This document shows, piece by piece, positions 1 to 6,753 of a stretch of DNA of 34,269 nucleotides. Below the pieces are notes generated by a model. The model saw only the letters and a list, made by a program, of their open reading frames with translations. It did not search any database and was not told the origin of the DNA. Both the position numbers and the translations under genes were made by a program. The stretch is from JASLBX01 sp036374175 (GTDB taxonomy: Bacteria; Actinomycetota; Actinomycetes; Jiangellales; Jiangellaceae): NCBI GenBank assembly GCA_036374175.1, contig DASUUH010000138.1, positions 1-34,269 of the forward strand, written 5' to 3'. Position 1 is the stretch's first letter; every line of letters begins with the position of its first letter.

Positions 1-21
1 CAACTCTAACGATCAATGAAG

Positions 22-96
22 TCGGGCCGGCGAGATTTGAACTCGCGATCTCCACACCCCCAGTGTGGCGCCTTAACCAAGCTAGGCCACGGCCCG
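22..96 (-). tRNA. tRNA-Pro(GGG)
   Basis: The reverse complement folds into a full cloverleaf. The acceptor stem is CGGGCCG/CGGCCCG, the D stem GCCU/AGGC, the anticodon stem CCACA/UGUGG with loop CUGGGGG, and the T stem GCGAG/CUCGC with loop UUCAAAU. The anticodon is GGG, which reads the proline codon CCC. The 5' C1-G72 pair and the CGGG start are typical of bacterial tRNA-Pro. CCA is not encoded: the discriminator A is followed by CT, so CCA must be added after transcription. Confidence 0.96.
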
Positions 97-143
97 TCCA
101 GGGTCGCCCCTGAACCGCCGAAAGCGTACCTCAGCCCGACTAG

Positions 144-1391
144 CTACCGCGAACCCGTTGCCGAGCCCCTCGTGGTCTGGTGCGGCTCGTACATCCGCAC
201 CGCCACAAGCAGGCCCGACCCTGCGGTCAGTACGGCAATCACCAGCGTCGCCGTCCTAAGCCCGTACAGGTCGGCCAGCACACCGGCGAGCACCGCACCC
301 ACGGCAAAGCCACCGTCACGCCAGAACCGGTAGATGCCGACTGCGCGCGCCCGCCACGCGGGATGCGCGACGTCGCCGACCGCCGCCAGCAGGGTCGGGT
401 AGACAGCCGCCGTCCCGATCCCTAGCACTACCTGCGCGACCGCCCAGCCGCCGAACGTGTCGGCGGCCGCGATCATCCCGAGGGCCACTGCCTGGGTGAG
501 CATCCCCACGACGATGAACGGCTTACGCCCGTACCGGTCCGACATCGCGCCGCTGAGGAGTTGCCCTGCTCCCCACACGGCGGGATAGAGCGCGGCCAGC
601 ACGCCGATCTGCCCCACGGACAGTCCGGCGGACGCCCAGAGGATCGGGAACAGGCCCCATGCGAGTGCGTCGTTGAGGTTGTTCACCATGCCGGCCTGAC
701 ACGCAGAAGACAGCGTCCGCTCCTTGAAGCTGGTCAGGACGGCGACATGCCGGGTGCCCAGCAAGCCATCGCTGCGGTGGTGATTCGCCGCGTCCAACCG
801 GGCATGCTCGCGGGTCTCGCGAATCACGACGGCCGAGAGCCCGAGCGCGAGCGCGACGTACGCCAAAGCCAGCAGGAACGGCGCCGGGCGCAGGCCGAAC
901 TCGCTTGCCAGGTAGCCGGTCGCCAGGGCGGTGCCCGCCACCGCGATATAGCCGGCGGCCTCGTTGAGCCCCATCGCGAGCCCGCGCCGGGCCGGACCGA
1001 CCAGGTCGATCTTCATAATGACAGTGGTCGACCAGGTCAGGCCTTGATTGACGCCCAGCAGGACGTTCGCAGCGACGACCCAACCCCACGACGGCGCCCA
1101 GATCAGCAGCAGTGGAACGGGCACGGCGATGAGCCACCCGATCACGAGCACCGGCTTGCGACCGAACCGGTCCGACAACGCCCCCGCCGCGAAGTTGGTG
1201 ACCGCCTTGGTGGCACCGAACGCCAAGATGTAGGTCAGCGCCGCGGTGTACTCGGTCAGCCCGAACTCGACCTCGGCCAGCAGCGGCAGTACCGTCCGTT
1301 CGGACCCCAGTAATCCGCCGACCAGCGCGTTGACAGCCACCAGGAGCGAAAACTGCGCAGCATTCGCGCGGAGCCCCAGGTGTACTGCCAT
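144..1391 (-). CDS. MFS permease, substrate unknown
   Basis: This 415-residue protein is a 12-helix major facilitator superfamily transporter. Both halves carry the cytoplasmic loop motif: GALSDRFGRKP near residues 70-80 and GAMSDRYGRKP near residue 280. The ATG start lies 15 nt after the stop of the upstream MBL-rhodanese gene, so the two are probably cotranscribed and the permease is the distal gene. Context suggests export or uptake of a sulfur compound or a related small molecule, but this is inference and no substrate-determining motif was recognised. The family also includes drug and sugar transporters, so the substrate should be treated as open. The fold assignment is secure. Confidence 0.9.
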   Translation of the reverse strand: MAVHLGLRANAAQFSLLVAVNALVGGLLGSERTVLPLLAEVEFGLTEYTAALTYILAFGATKAVTNFAAGALSDRFGRKPVLVIGWLIAVPVPLLLIWAPSWGWVVAANVLLGVNQGLTWSTTVIMKIDLVGPARRGLAMGLNEAAGYIAVAGTALATGYLASEFGLRPAPFLLALAYVALALGLSAVVIRETREHARLDAANHHRSDGLLGTRHVAVLTSFKERTLSSACQAGMVNNLNDALAWGLFPILWASAGLSVGQIGVLAALYPAVWGAGQLLSGAMSDRYGRKPFIVVGMLTQAVALGMIAAADTFGGWAVAQVVLGIGTAAVYPTLLAAVGDVAHPAWRARAVGIYRFWRDGGFAVGAVLAGVLADLYGLRTATLVIAVLTAGSGLLVAVRMYEPHQTTRGSATGSR

Positions 1392-1406
1392 TGGACGCGC
1401 CCGCCG

Positions 1407-2747
1407 TCAGGTACCGCTGACCAGTTGGCCGTCGGTCGCCTCGGCCCAGTCGTCTACTCCGCCGACCAGCACGGCCGGGGGTTCCCCGCCACGCCGCGCC
1501 AGGAGGGTTGCCGCGGTCATAGCGCGCTCACCGTGACCGCACATGACCGTGTCGACATCGGTCACCGGGTCGGTCAGCGAACCGAGCTCGACGTGGACGG
1601 CGTTCGGCAGATGGCCGCCGGCGAATTCTGATTCCTGCCTGACGTCCAGAACCCGGTCACCGACGGTGTCGGGGCGGGCTAACGGGATTTGCTCGACGGG
1701 CTGTCCGGCCGCCGTCCAGGCCTGCATACCACCGTCCAGCTCACCGACGATTCGTTCGTAACCGATGTTCAGCGCCGGCCACACGATGTCCGCGGGACTC
1801 TGGTCGGGATTCCGCACGACGATGATCGGGACGTCCGGCCGGACGAGCCAGCCGAGCCAGGTCGCGAACTGGGCGCGCAACGGAATGGCGATGGCTCCAG
1901 GAACGTAGCCGCCCGAAACGTCGGGGACCGGACGTACGTCGATCACCACCGCACCGTCGGCCAGCAACCGATGCACGTCCGCCACATCCAGAGCAGGCAA
2001 GCCCGGCTCGTCATGCAGCACCTTCGGCCCGCGCCGGTTGACCTCGCCCAGCCAGTCGAAGTACGCCGGATAGGTGCCGAGCCCGTCGACGAGCGCGGCG
2101 GCGAAGGCGTCCGCGTCGGGTGCGGCCAGCAGCGAGTTCGTCGCCTTTTCCTGGCCGATCGTGGACGTTCGGTCGGCACCCGGCGGTGCGGAGCAGAACG
2201 ACCCGGCCCCGTGGGTCGGCCACACAGCGGTGTCGTCGGGCAGCGCCGCGAGCCGCTGCAGGGAGCCGTACTGGGCCCGAGCGAGCTCGGCCGTCCGTTC
2301 GGCGCCGAGCAGATCCGTACGGGCCGCCGAACCGACGATCAGCGATCCGCCGGTGAACACTCCGACCGGGGCCGAGCCGTCGAGGATCAGGAACGCGAGG
2401 TGTTCGTCGGTGTGGCCGGGTGTCGCGAGCGCGCGAAGCGTGAGCCCACCGAGATCCACTTCTTCGCCGTCGGAGAGGCCGCGATGGTCGAACGCGCGCG
2501 CACCCGCCTGGGACGCTAGAACCTCCGCGCCGTCGTCGGCCGCCAGTTGGCGCACTCCCGAGAGGAAATCGGCATGCAGGTGCGTGTCGGCCGCGTAACC
2601 GATGCGCAGGCCGCGCCGGCTCGCCTGCTGCCGCAGGGCGCGAAGGTCACGCGGCGGATCGACCGCCAATGTCCGGCCATCACCCAGATCGAGCAGGTAC
2701 GAACTGTTGCCGAGCCCCTCATCGACAATCGGAAAAAGATCCACCAC
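1407..2747 (-). CDS. Metallo-beta-lactamase-fold protein with two rhodanese domains
   Basis: Residues 1-200 form an MBL fold of the glyoxalase II/persulfide dioxygenase type: THLHADF near residue 56, GHT near 112, FTGGS near 131 and THG near 178. Two rhodanese domains follow, at about 245-345 and 355-445. The first lacks a catalytic Cys; its loop reads VRNPDQSP. The second has the loop CGHGERA with Cys near residue 403. Such fusions (CstB-like) handle persulfides and thiosulfate. Two usual metal-site residues differ: HxHxDH ends in F, and the FTGD Asp is Gly. Activity may therefore be altered, although such changes may be normal in actinobacterial subfamilies. A TTG start at 2756 leaves only 1 nt after AGGAGG (2758-2763), so the GTG at 2747, with a 10-nt spacer, is preferred. 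The product has 446 residues and probably shares an operon with the MFS gene. Confidence 0.88.
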   Translation of the reverse strand: MVDLFPIVDEGLGNSSYLLDLGDGRTLAVDPPRDLRALRQQASRRGLRIGYAADTHLHADFLSGVRQLAADDGAEVLASQAGARAFDHRGLSDGEEVDLGGLTLRALATPGHTDEHLAFLILDGSAPVGVFTGGSLIVGSAARTDLLGAERTAELARAQYGSLQRLAALPDDTAVWPTHGAGSFCSAPPGADRTSTIGQEKATNSLLAAPDADAFAAALVDGLGTYPAYFDWLGEVNRRGPKVLHDEPGLPALDVADVHRLLADGAVVIDVRPVPDVSGGYVPGAIAIPLRAQFATWLGWLVRPDVPIIVVRNPDQSPADIVWPALNIGYERIVGELDGGMQAWTAAGQPVEQIPLARPDTVGDRVLDVRQESEFAGGHLPNAVHVELGSLTDPVTDVDTVMCGHGERAMTAATLLARRGGEPPAVLVGGVDDWAEATDGQLVSGT

Positions 2748-2781
2748 GAGAGCCAAACCTCCTGACGATCACGCGACCTCA

Positions 2782-2808
2782 CATTATTCCATAGATTTAT
2801 GGAGAATG
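2782..2808. promoter_or_regulatory. AT-rich imperfect palindrome, candidate operator of the MBL-MFS operon
   Basis: The left arm CATTATTCCATA (2782-2793) and right arm TATGGAGAATG (2798-2808) are inverted copies apart from one extra base and one change, around the spacer GATT. The site lies 35-61 nt upstream of the preferred start of the MBL-rhodanese gene. It stands out as an A+T island in very G+C-rich DNA. ArsR-type sulfur-responsive repressors bind palindromes of about this size, but no regulator gene is adjacent, so the binding factor is unknown. It could also overlap the promoter -10 region. Confidence 0.5.
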
Positions 2809-2815
2809 TGCGGCC

Positions 2816-2831
2816 ACCTCTTACGAGAGGT
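2816..2831. repeat. Short perfect hairpin downstream of der
   Basis: ACCTCT and AGAGGT pair perfectly around the loop TACG. The hairpin lies about 60 nt past the der stop on the leftward strand. No T-tract follows in either direction, so it is at best a weak or factor-assisted terminator, or part of the regulatory region of the MBL-rhodanese gene. Confidence 0.35.
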
Positions 2832-2890
2832 CAGATGCCCCGCCAACGCCAGGACATGCGCGGATCCCCAACGATCGGAATGGCCAACAG

Positions 2891-4294
2891 CTAGGCGCGA
2901 GACCTCCGCTCGCGGACCCGCATCGTGATCTCGATCGGCGTGCCTACGAACCCGAACTCCTCCCGGAGCCGGCGCTCGATGAACCGGCGGTAGGACGCCT
3001 CCAGGAACCCGGTCGTGAACAGCACGAACTTAGGCGGGCGGGTCGAGGCCTGGGTCCCGAACATGATGCGCGGCTGGCGCCCGCCCCGCATCGGATGCGG
3101 ATGCGCTGCCACCAACTGGCCCAGGAAGGCGTTGAGCCGTCCCGTCGGTACCCGCGTCTCCCAACCGGCCAGTGCGGTGTCGATCGCGGGCACGAGGCGA
3201 TCGGCGTGCCGGCCCGTCTTGGCCGAGATGTTCACCCGCGGCGCCCACGTGACGCGAACGAGCTGCCGGTCGATCTCGCGGTCGAGATCCCGCCGGCGGT
3301 CGTCGTCCAGCAGATCCCACTTGTTAAAGGCCAGCACCAGCGCGCGGCCGGCTTCGATCACGCTGGTGATGATGCGCAAGTCCTGCTCGGACAGCGGTTC
3401 GCTGGCATCGATCAACACGACCGCCACCTCACAGCGGTCGAGAGCCGCGGCTGTGCGCAGCGACGCGAAGTACTCCGCGCCGGACGCCTCTCGAACCCGG
3501 CGCCGGATACCAGCCGTGTCGATGAACATCCAGGGCCGCCCGCCCAGTTCGACCAACTCGTCGACCGGGTCAACGGTCGTGCCGGCCACCGTGTCGACCA
3601 CCACCCGCTCGGCGCCGGCCAGCCGGTTCAGCAGGCTCGACTTGCCGACGTTGGGCCGTCCGACCAGGGCGACCCGCCGCGGGCCGCCCGCTTCGGCTTC
3701 GAACGTCTCGGCCGGCGCCTCCGGCAGGCCCGCCAACACGGCGTCGAGCAGGTCACCGCTCCCCCGGCCGTGCAGTGCGGACACCGGGTGCGGCTCGCCG
3801 AGCCCCAAGTTCCACAACGTGGCCGCGTCGGCCTCGCCCGCGGCACCGTCAACCTTGTTCGCAGCCAGGATCACCGGCTTGCCGGACCGCCGCAGCACCC
3901 GCACCACCTGCTCGTCGGCGTCCGTGGCACCGACCGTCACGTCCACCACGAAGATCACCAGATCGGCGGCTGCCGCAGCGATCTCGGCCTGGGCAGCGAT
4001 CCGTGCGGCCATCCCCTCGGCGCCGGGGTTCCAGCCGCCGGTGTCCACCAGCGTGAATCGCCGGCCGGCCCACACCGCGTCGTACGCAACCCGGTCCCTG
4101 GTCACACCCGGGACGTCCTCGACGACCGCTTCGCGCCTCCCGAGTATTCGGTTGACCAGCGTCGACTTGCCGACGTTCGGTCGTCCGACCACGGCCACCA
4201 CGGGCAGCGGCCCGGCGTCGGCCTCGTCGACGAAGGCCGATTCGTCCGCGAGCACCTCCGCGTGGGGACCCGCGGCATGAAGATCGCCTGTCAC
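2891..4294 (-). CDS. der: Ribosome-assembly GTPase Der (EngA)
   Basis: Der is a tandem-G-domain GTPase needed for 50S subunit maturation. The first domain has GRPNVGKSTLVN, DTGGW and NKVD. The second has GRPNVGKSSLLN, DTAGI and NKWD. The C-terminal KH-like domain begins near IMFGTQASTRPPKF and ends in a basic tail, RVRERRSRA. The open frame extends upstream to 4543, but that stretch lies inside plsC in another frame. The GTG at 4294 overlaps the plsC stop as GTGA and gives 467 residues, the usual size for actinobacterial Der. It is the last gene of cmk-plsC-der, whose 4-nt overlaps suggest translational coupling. Family and role are certain; the start is well supported. Confidence 0.97.
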   Translation of the reverse strand: MTGDLHAAGPHAEVLADESAFVDEADAGPLPVVAVVGRPNVGKSTLVNRILGRREAVVEDVPGVTRDRVAYDAVWAGRRFTLVDTGGWNPGAEGMAARIAAQAEIAAAAADLVIFVVDVTVGATDADEQVVRVLRRSGKPVILAANKVDGAAGEADAATLWNLGLGEPHPVSALHGRGSGDLLDAVLAGLPEAPAETFEAEAGGPRRVALVGRPNVGKSSLLNRLAGAERVVVDTVAGTTVDPVDELVELGGRPWMFIDTAGIRRRVREASGAEYFASLRTAAALDRCEVAVVLIDASEPLSEQDLRIITSVIEAGRALVLAFNKWDLLDDDRRRDLDREIDRQLVRVTWAPRVNISAKTGRHADRLVPAIDTALAGWETRVPTGRLNAFLGQLVAAHPHPMRGGRQPRIMFGTQASTRPPKFVLFTTGFLEASYRRFIERRLREEFGFVGTPIEITMRVRERRSRA

Positions 4295-4944
4295 GTGAAC
4301 TGGCCCCCGAATTGTCGATGGGTGTCGGTGTGGTGCGCCACCAGGGCGTCCCGCAGCTGATCGCTTGCGGCTTCGAGCACCGCGCGGGAGCGCCGTCTCC
4401 GTGCCTCGACCCGGACGGGCGCGCCGAACACCACATCGAGGCGGGCCCGAAGCCGCGGCATTGATCCCAGCGTACGTCCCCGAGCCCCGGAACCGAGGAA
4501 GACCACCGGTACGACGGGAGCGCCGGACCGCAGCGCGAACCACGCCAGGCCCGGACGCAATTCAGAGAAGTCGCCCGTACCGCGCGTGCCCTCCGGGTAG
4601 ACCGCGACCACCCGGCCTGCTTCCAGCAAGCCCAGCACCGCACCCAACACCACGCGGTCAGGCTGTGTGCGGTCGACCGGAATCTGGCCGACAGCACGCA
4701 GCAACCAGCCGAGCGGTCCCCGGAACATCTCATGTTTGGCCAGCGTGTGCACCGGCCTGGGCGCCACTCCGAACAGCAGCGGCCCGTCGATGAATCCCAG
4801 GTGGTTCGGGGCGAGGATCACCGGTCCCTGCGCGGGCACCTGCTCGGCGCCATGGACGTGCACCGACCAAACTGCCGTGACCAGTGCGCGGCTGAGCCGA
4901 GCCCCCCAGACGGCTCCGCGGGCCGTCGGCAACTGGTCGCTCAC
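4291..4944 (-). CDS. plsC: 1-acyl-sn-glycerol-3-phosphate acyltransferase-like protein
   Basis: This 217-residue protein belongs to the PlsC/LPLAT family, which acylates lysophosphatidate or related acceptors at the inner face of the membrane. Motif I, NHLGFID, has the catalytic H-x4-D pair. Motif III reads YPEGTRG, and PVVPVVF follows as motif IV. A hydrophobic N-terminal stretch (LVTAVWSVHVHG) fits membrane association. The GTG start overlaps the cmk stop as GTGA, and its own stop overlaps the der start in the same way. Actinomycetes usually have several PlsC paralogues, so the exact acceptor is unknown. Its place between cmk and der is conserved in many actinomycetes (from memory). Confidence 0.92.
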   Translation of the reverse strand: MSDQLPTARGAVWGARLSRALVTAVWSVHVHGAEQVPAQGPVILAPNHLGFIDGPLLFGVAPRPVHTLAKHEMFRGPLGWLLRAVGQIPVDRTQPDRVVLGAVLGLLEAGRVVAVYPEGTRGTGDFSELRPGLAWFALRSGAPVVPVVFLGSGARGRTLGSMPRLRARLDVVFGAPVRVEARRRRSRAVLEAASDQLRDALVAHHTDTHRQFGGQFT

Positions 4945-5678
4945 GAGGGTGTCACACCCGTTCTGGCCTTCACGAGACCGAGTACAGCAGCCACCGTCTG
5001 GTCGAGCGTCAGGTGGGACGAGTCGACCACGACGACGCCCTCGGCGGCCTCAAGGAACTGCGAGACCGTGGAGTCGTCCGCGTCACGCCGAAGCACCTGG
5101 TCGCGGGTACGGGCCAGGGCACCTTCGTCGTCGACGCCATGGATTTCCAGGGCCCGCCGGGTCAGCCGGGCTTCTTCGCTGGCGGTCAAGAGCACCCGCA
5201 CCGGTGCGTCCGGCGCGATGACGGTGGTGATGTCGCGACCTTCGACCACCACTCCCCCTGCATCGACGACGGCACGCTGGCGCTGGCGCATGTCGGCCCG
5301 CACGGCAAGGTTCGTCGCGACGAGGCTGACCGACTCGGAGATACGTGTCTCGCGAATGGCAATGCCGACGTCCGTCCCACCGACGTGAACCGTGGGCGCG
5401 AGCGGGTCCATCCCCATCTCCAGGGGAAGTTCCGGAGCCAGCTGGGCGACCTTCTCGGTGTCTGCTAGTTCTACGCCACTGTCCAGCAGCCACCAGGTCA
5501 GCGCGCGGTACATCGCCCCGGTGTCGAGATACCGCAGGCCCAGCGCGTTCGCAACGCGCCGGGCGACCGTGGACTTTCCCGATCCGGACGGCCCGTCGAT
5601 CGCGATCACCAGGCGCGAGGGGTCCATCGCGCCCGCCGGGGCCGCTTCCGACGTTTCGCCAGCGCTCCGATCCGCCAC
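4941..5678 (-). CDS. cmk: Cytidylate kinase
   Basis: Cmk phosphorylates CMP and dCMP with ATP in pyrimidine salvage and recycling. The P-loop IDGPSGSGKST lies near residues 26-36, followed by LDTGAMYRAL, the NMP-binding insert typical of bacterial Cmk, and VEGRDITTVIAPDA. The LID region TRRALEIHGVDDEGALARTR precedes the R-x-DADDST segment. The length of 245 residues includes an extra N-terminal tail of about 20 residues. The GTG start at 5678 has GAGGAG about 8 nt upstream, so the longer form is preferred over the Met in MDPSRLV. It is the first gene of the leftward cmk-plsC-der operon. The 185-nt gap to the divergent PAP2 gene should hold both promoters, but no clear -35/-10 pair was recognised. 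Confidence 0.96.
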   Translation of the reverse strand: MADRSAGETSEAAPAGAMDPSRLVIAIDGPSGSGKSTVARRVANALGLRYLDTGAMYRALTWWLLDSGVELADTEKVAQLAPELPLEMGMDPLAPTVHVGGTDVGIAIRETRISESVSLVATNLAVRADMRQRQRAVVDAGGVVVEGRDITTVIAPDAPVRVLLTASEEARLTRRALEIHGVDDEGALARTRDQVLRRDADDSTVSQFLEAAEGVVVVDSSHLTLDQTVAAVLGLVKARTGVTPS

Positions 5679-5863
5679 GCGCAGGTCTCCTCGTCCGGGT
5701 TGTGTTCAGTCGGGATGAGCGTAGTTCGTGGTGTCCGCGTGTGATCTGCCAGGCCCGCCTCACCTGCGAACACAACGCCGGTGAGTCTCCTCAAATGGGC
5801 GGCGACATCGGTGGTAGGTTCACCTTCGGACCAGGCGGGTGATGCTGGGAGCGGCGGGGAGGC

Positions 5864-6649
5864 ATGACAACAGGCGCTCGGGTAGAGGCGCCCGGGGCGC
5901 CGGAGCACAACCGAACAGCCGCGCGTGATCAGCGTAGGCGGTGGCTGGTTGCTGTCCGTGAGGGCCTGTTCATTGTCATCGCTACCCAGTTGTACTCCCG
6001 TGTCCGCGGCATCGCCGACAGCCAGATCCAGCTGGCCTACGACAACGCCGAGCGAATCATCGCGTTCGAGCGGGCGCTGAACATCTTCGAAGAGCGAACC
6101 GTCCAGCGGCTGGTCACCGGCAACGAGGCGATCATCCACGCGGCCAACACCATCTACATCTGGGGTTTCGCGCCGCTGATGATCGGTACCCTGGCCTGGT
6201 TGATCATCAGGCGACCGGCCCACTACGGCCTCTTCCGCAATGCGCTGCTCGCTTCGGGCGCGATGGCGCTGGTGATGTTCGCGACCTTCCCATTGGCACC
6301 GCCGCGGTTCATGCCGCACCACGGCTTCGTGGACACCGTCGAAATGCACGCGTCGTGGTACCGGACGTTCAACGGCTCGGCCGTGGTGAACGAATACGCC
6401 GCCATGCCGAGCCTGCACTTCGGCTGGGTACTGCTGGCCGGCATCGCCATCGCCACCTTGACCCCATATCGCGCCGTCCGCATCGCGGCCGTCGCCGCAC
6501 CCCTGTTGATGTTCGCCGCCATCGTCGTCACGGCCAACCACTACTTCGTCGACGGCGTGGTCGGAGCCGCGGTTGTGGCGGCCGCGCTCGCCGGTGCGTA
6601 CGGGATGCGGCGGCGATTCGGCAGCGGCCAACCGGGCGGTCTCTGGTAA
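5864..6649 (+). CDS. PAP2-superfamily membrane phosphatase/phosphotransferase
   Basis: This 261-residue polytopic membrane protein has the PAP2_3 (Aur1/inositol-phosphotransferase-like) signature. FPLAPPRF near residue 142 acts as motif 1, PSLHFGW holds His185, and NHYFVDG holds His226 and Asp230, which together would form the phosphohistidine site. The family removes or transfers phosphate or phospho-headgroups on lipids such as polyprenyl or inositol phospholipids; the substrate here is unknown. About six transmembrane segments are apparent. GGGGAGG sits only 1 nt before the ATG, an unusually short spacing, but no better in-frame start exists nearby. It lies against the surrounding leftward genes, 104 nt upstream of the beta-propeller lipoprotein and in the same direction, and may share its transcript. 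Confidence 0.88.
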   Translation: MTTGARVEAPGAPEHNRTAARDQRRRWLVAVREGLFIVIATQLYSRVRGIADSQIQLAYDNAERIIAFERALNIFEERTVQRLVTGNEAIIHAANTIYIWGFAPLMIGTLAWLIIRRPAHYGLFRNALLASGAMALVMFATFPLAPPRFMPHHGFVDTVEMHASWYRTFNGSAVVNEYAAMPSLHFGWVLLAGIAIATLTPYRAVRIAAVAAPLLMFAAIVVTANHYFVDGVVGAAVVAAALAGAYGMRRRFGSGQPGGLW

Positions 6650-6753
6650 CCCATTGGCGCGGCCGGCGAATCAACGGAACCGGCGCGCTGCCGGTCGCGT
6701 CCAATCGATAGTTCACGCGACGCACGGTCGCCCGGAGAGCTAAGGAAAATCTC

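Noticed and set aside
3015..4360. Two rightward 421-residue open frames
   Set aside because: Both are antisense to der, whose two G domains are unambiguous.
4295..4543. N-terminal extension of der to 550 residues
   Set aside because: It would lie within plsC in another frame, and its sequence is basic and unlike Der. The GTGA overlap start fits better.
5759..5785. CTCACC/GGTGAG inverted repeat between cmk and the PAP2 gene
   Set aside because: Six-base arms with a 15-nt loop are expected by chance in DNA of this composition, and there is no supporting context.
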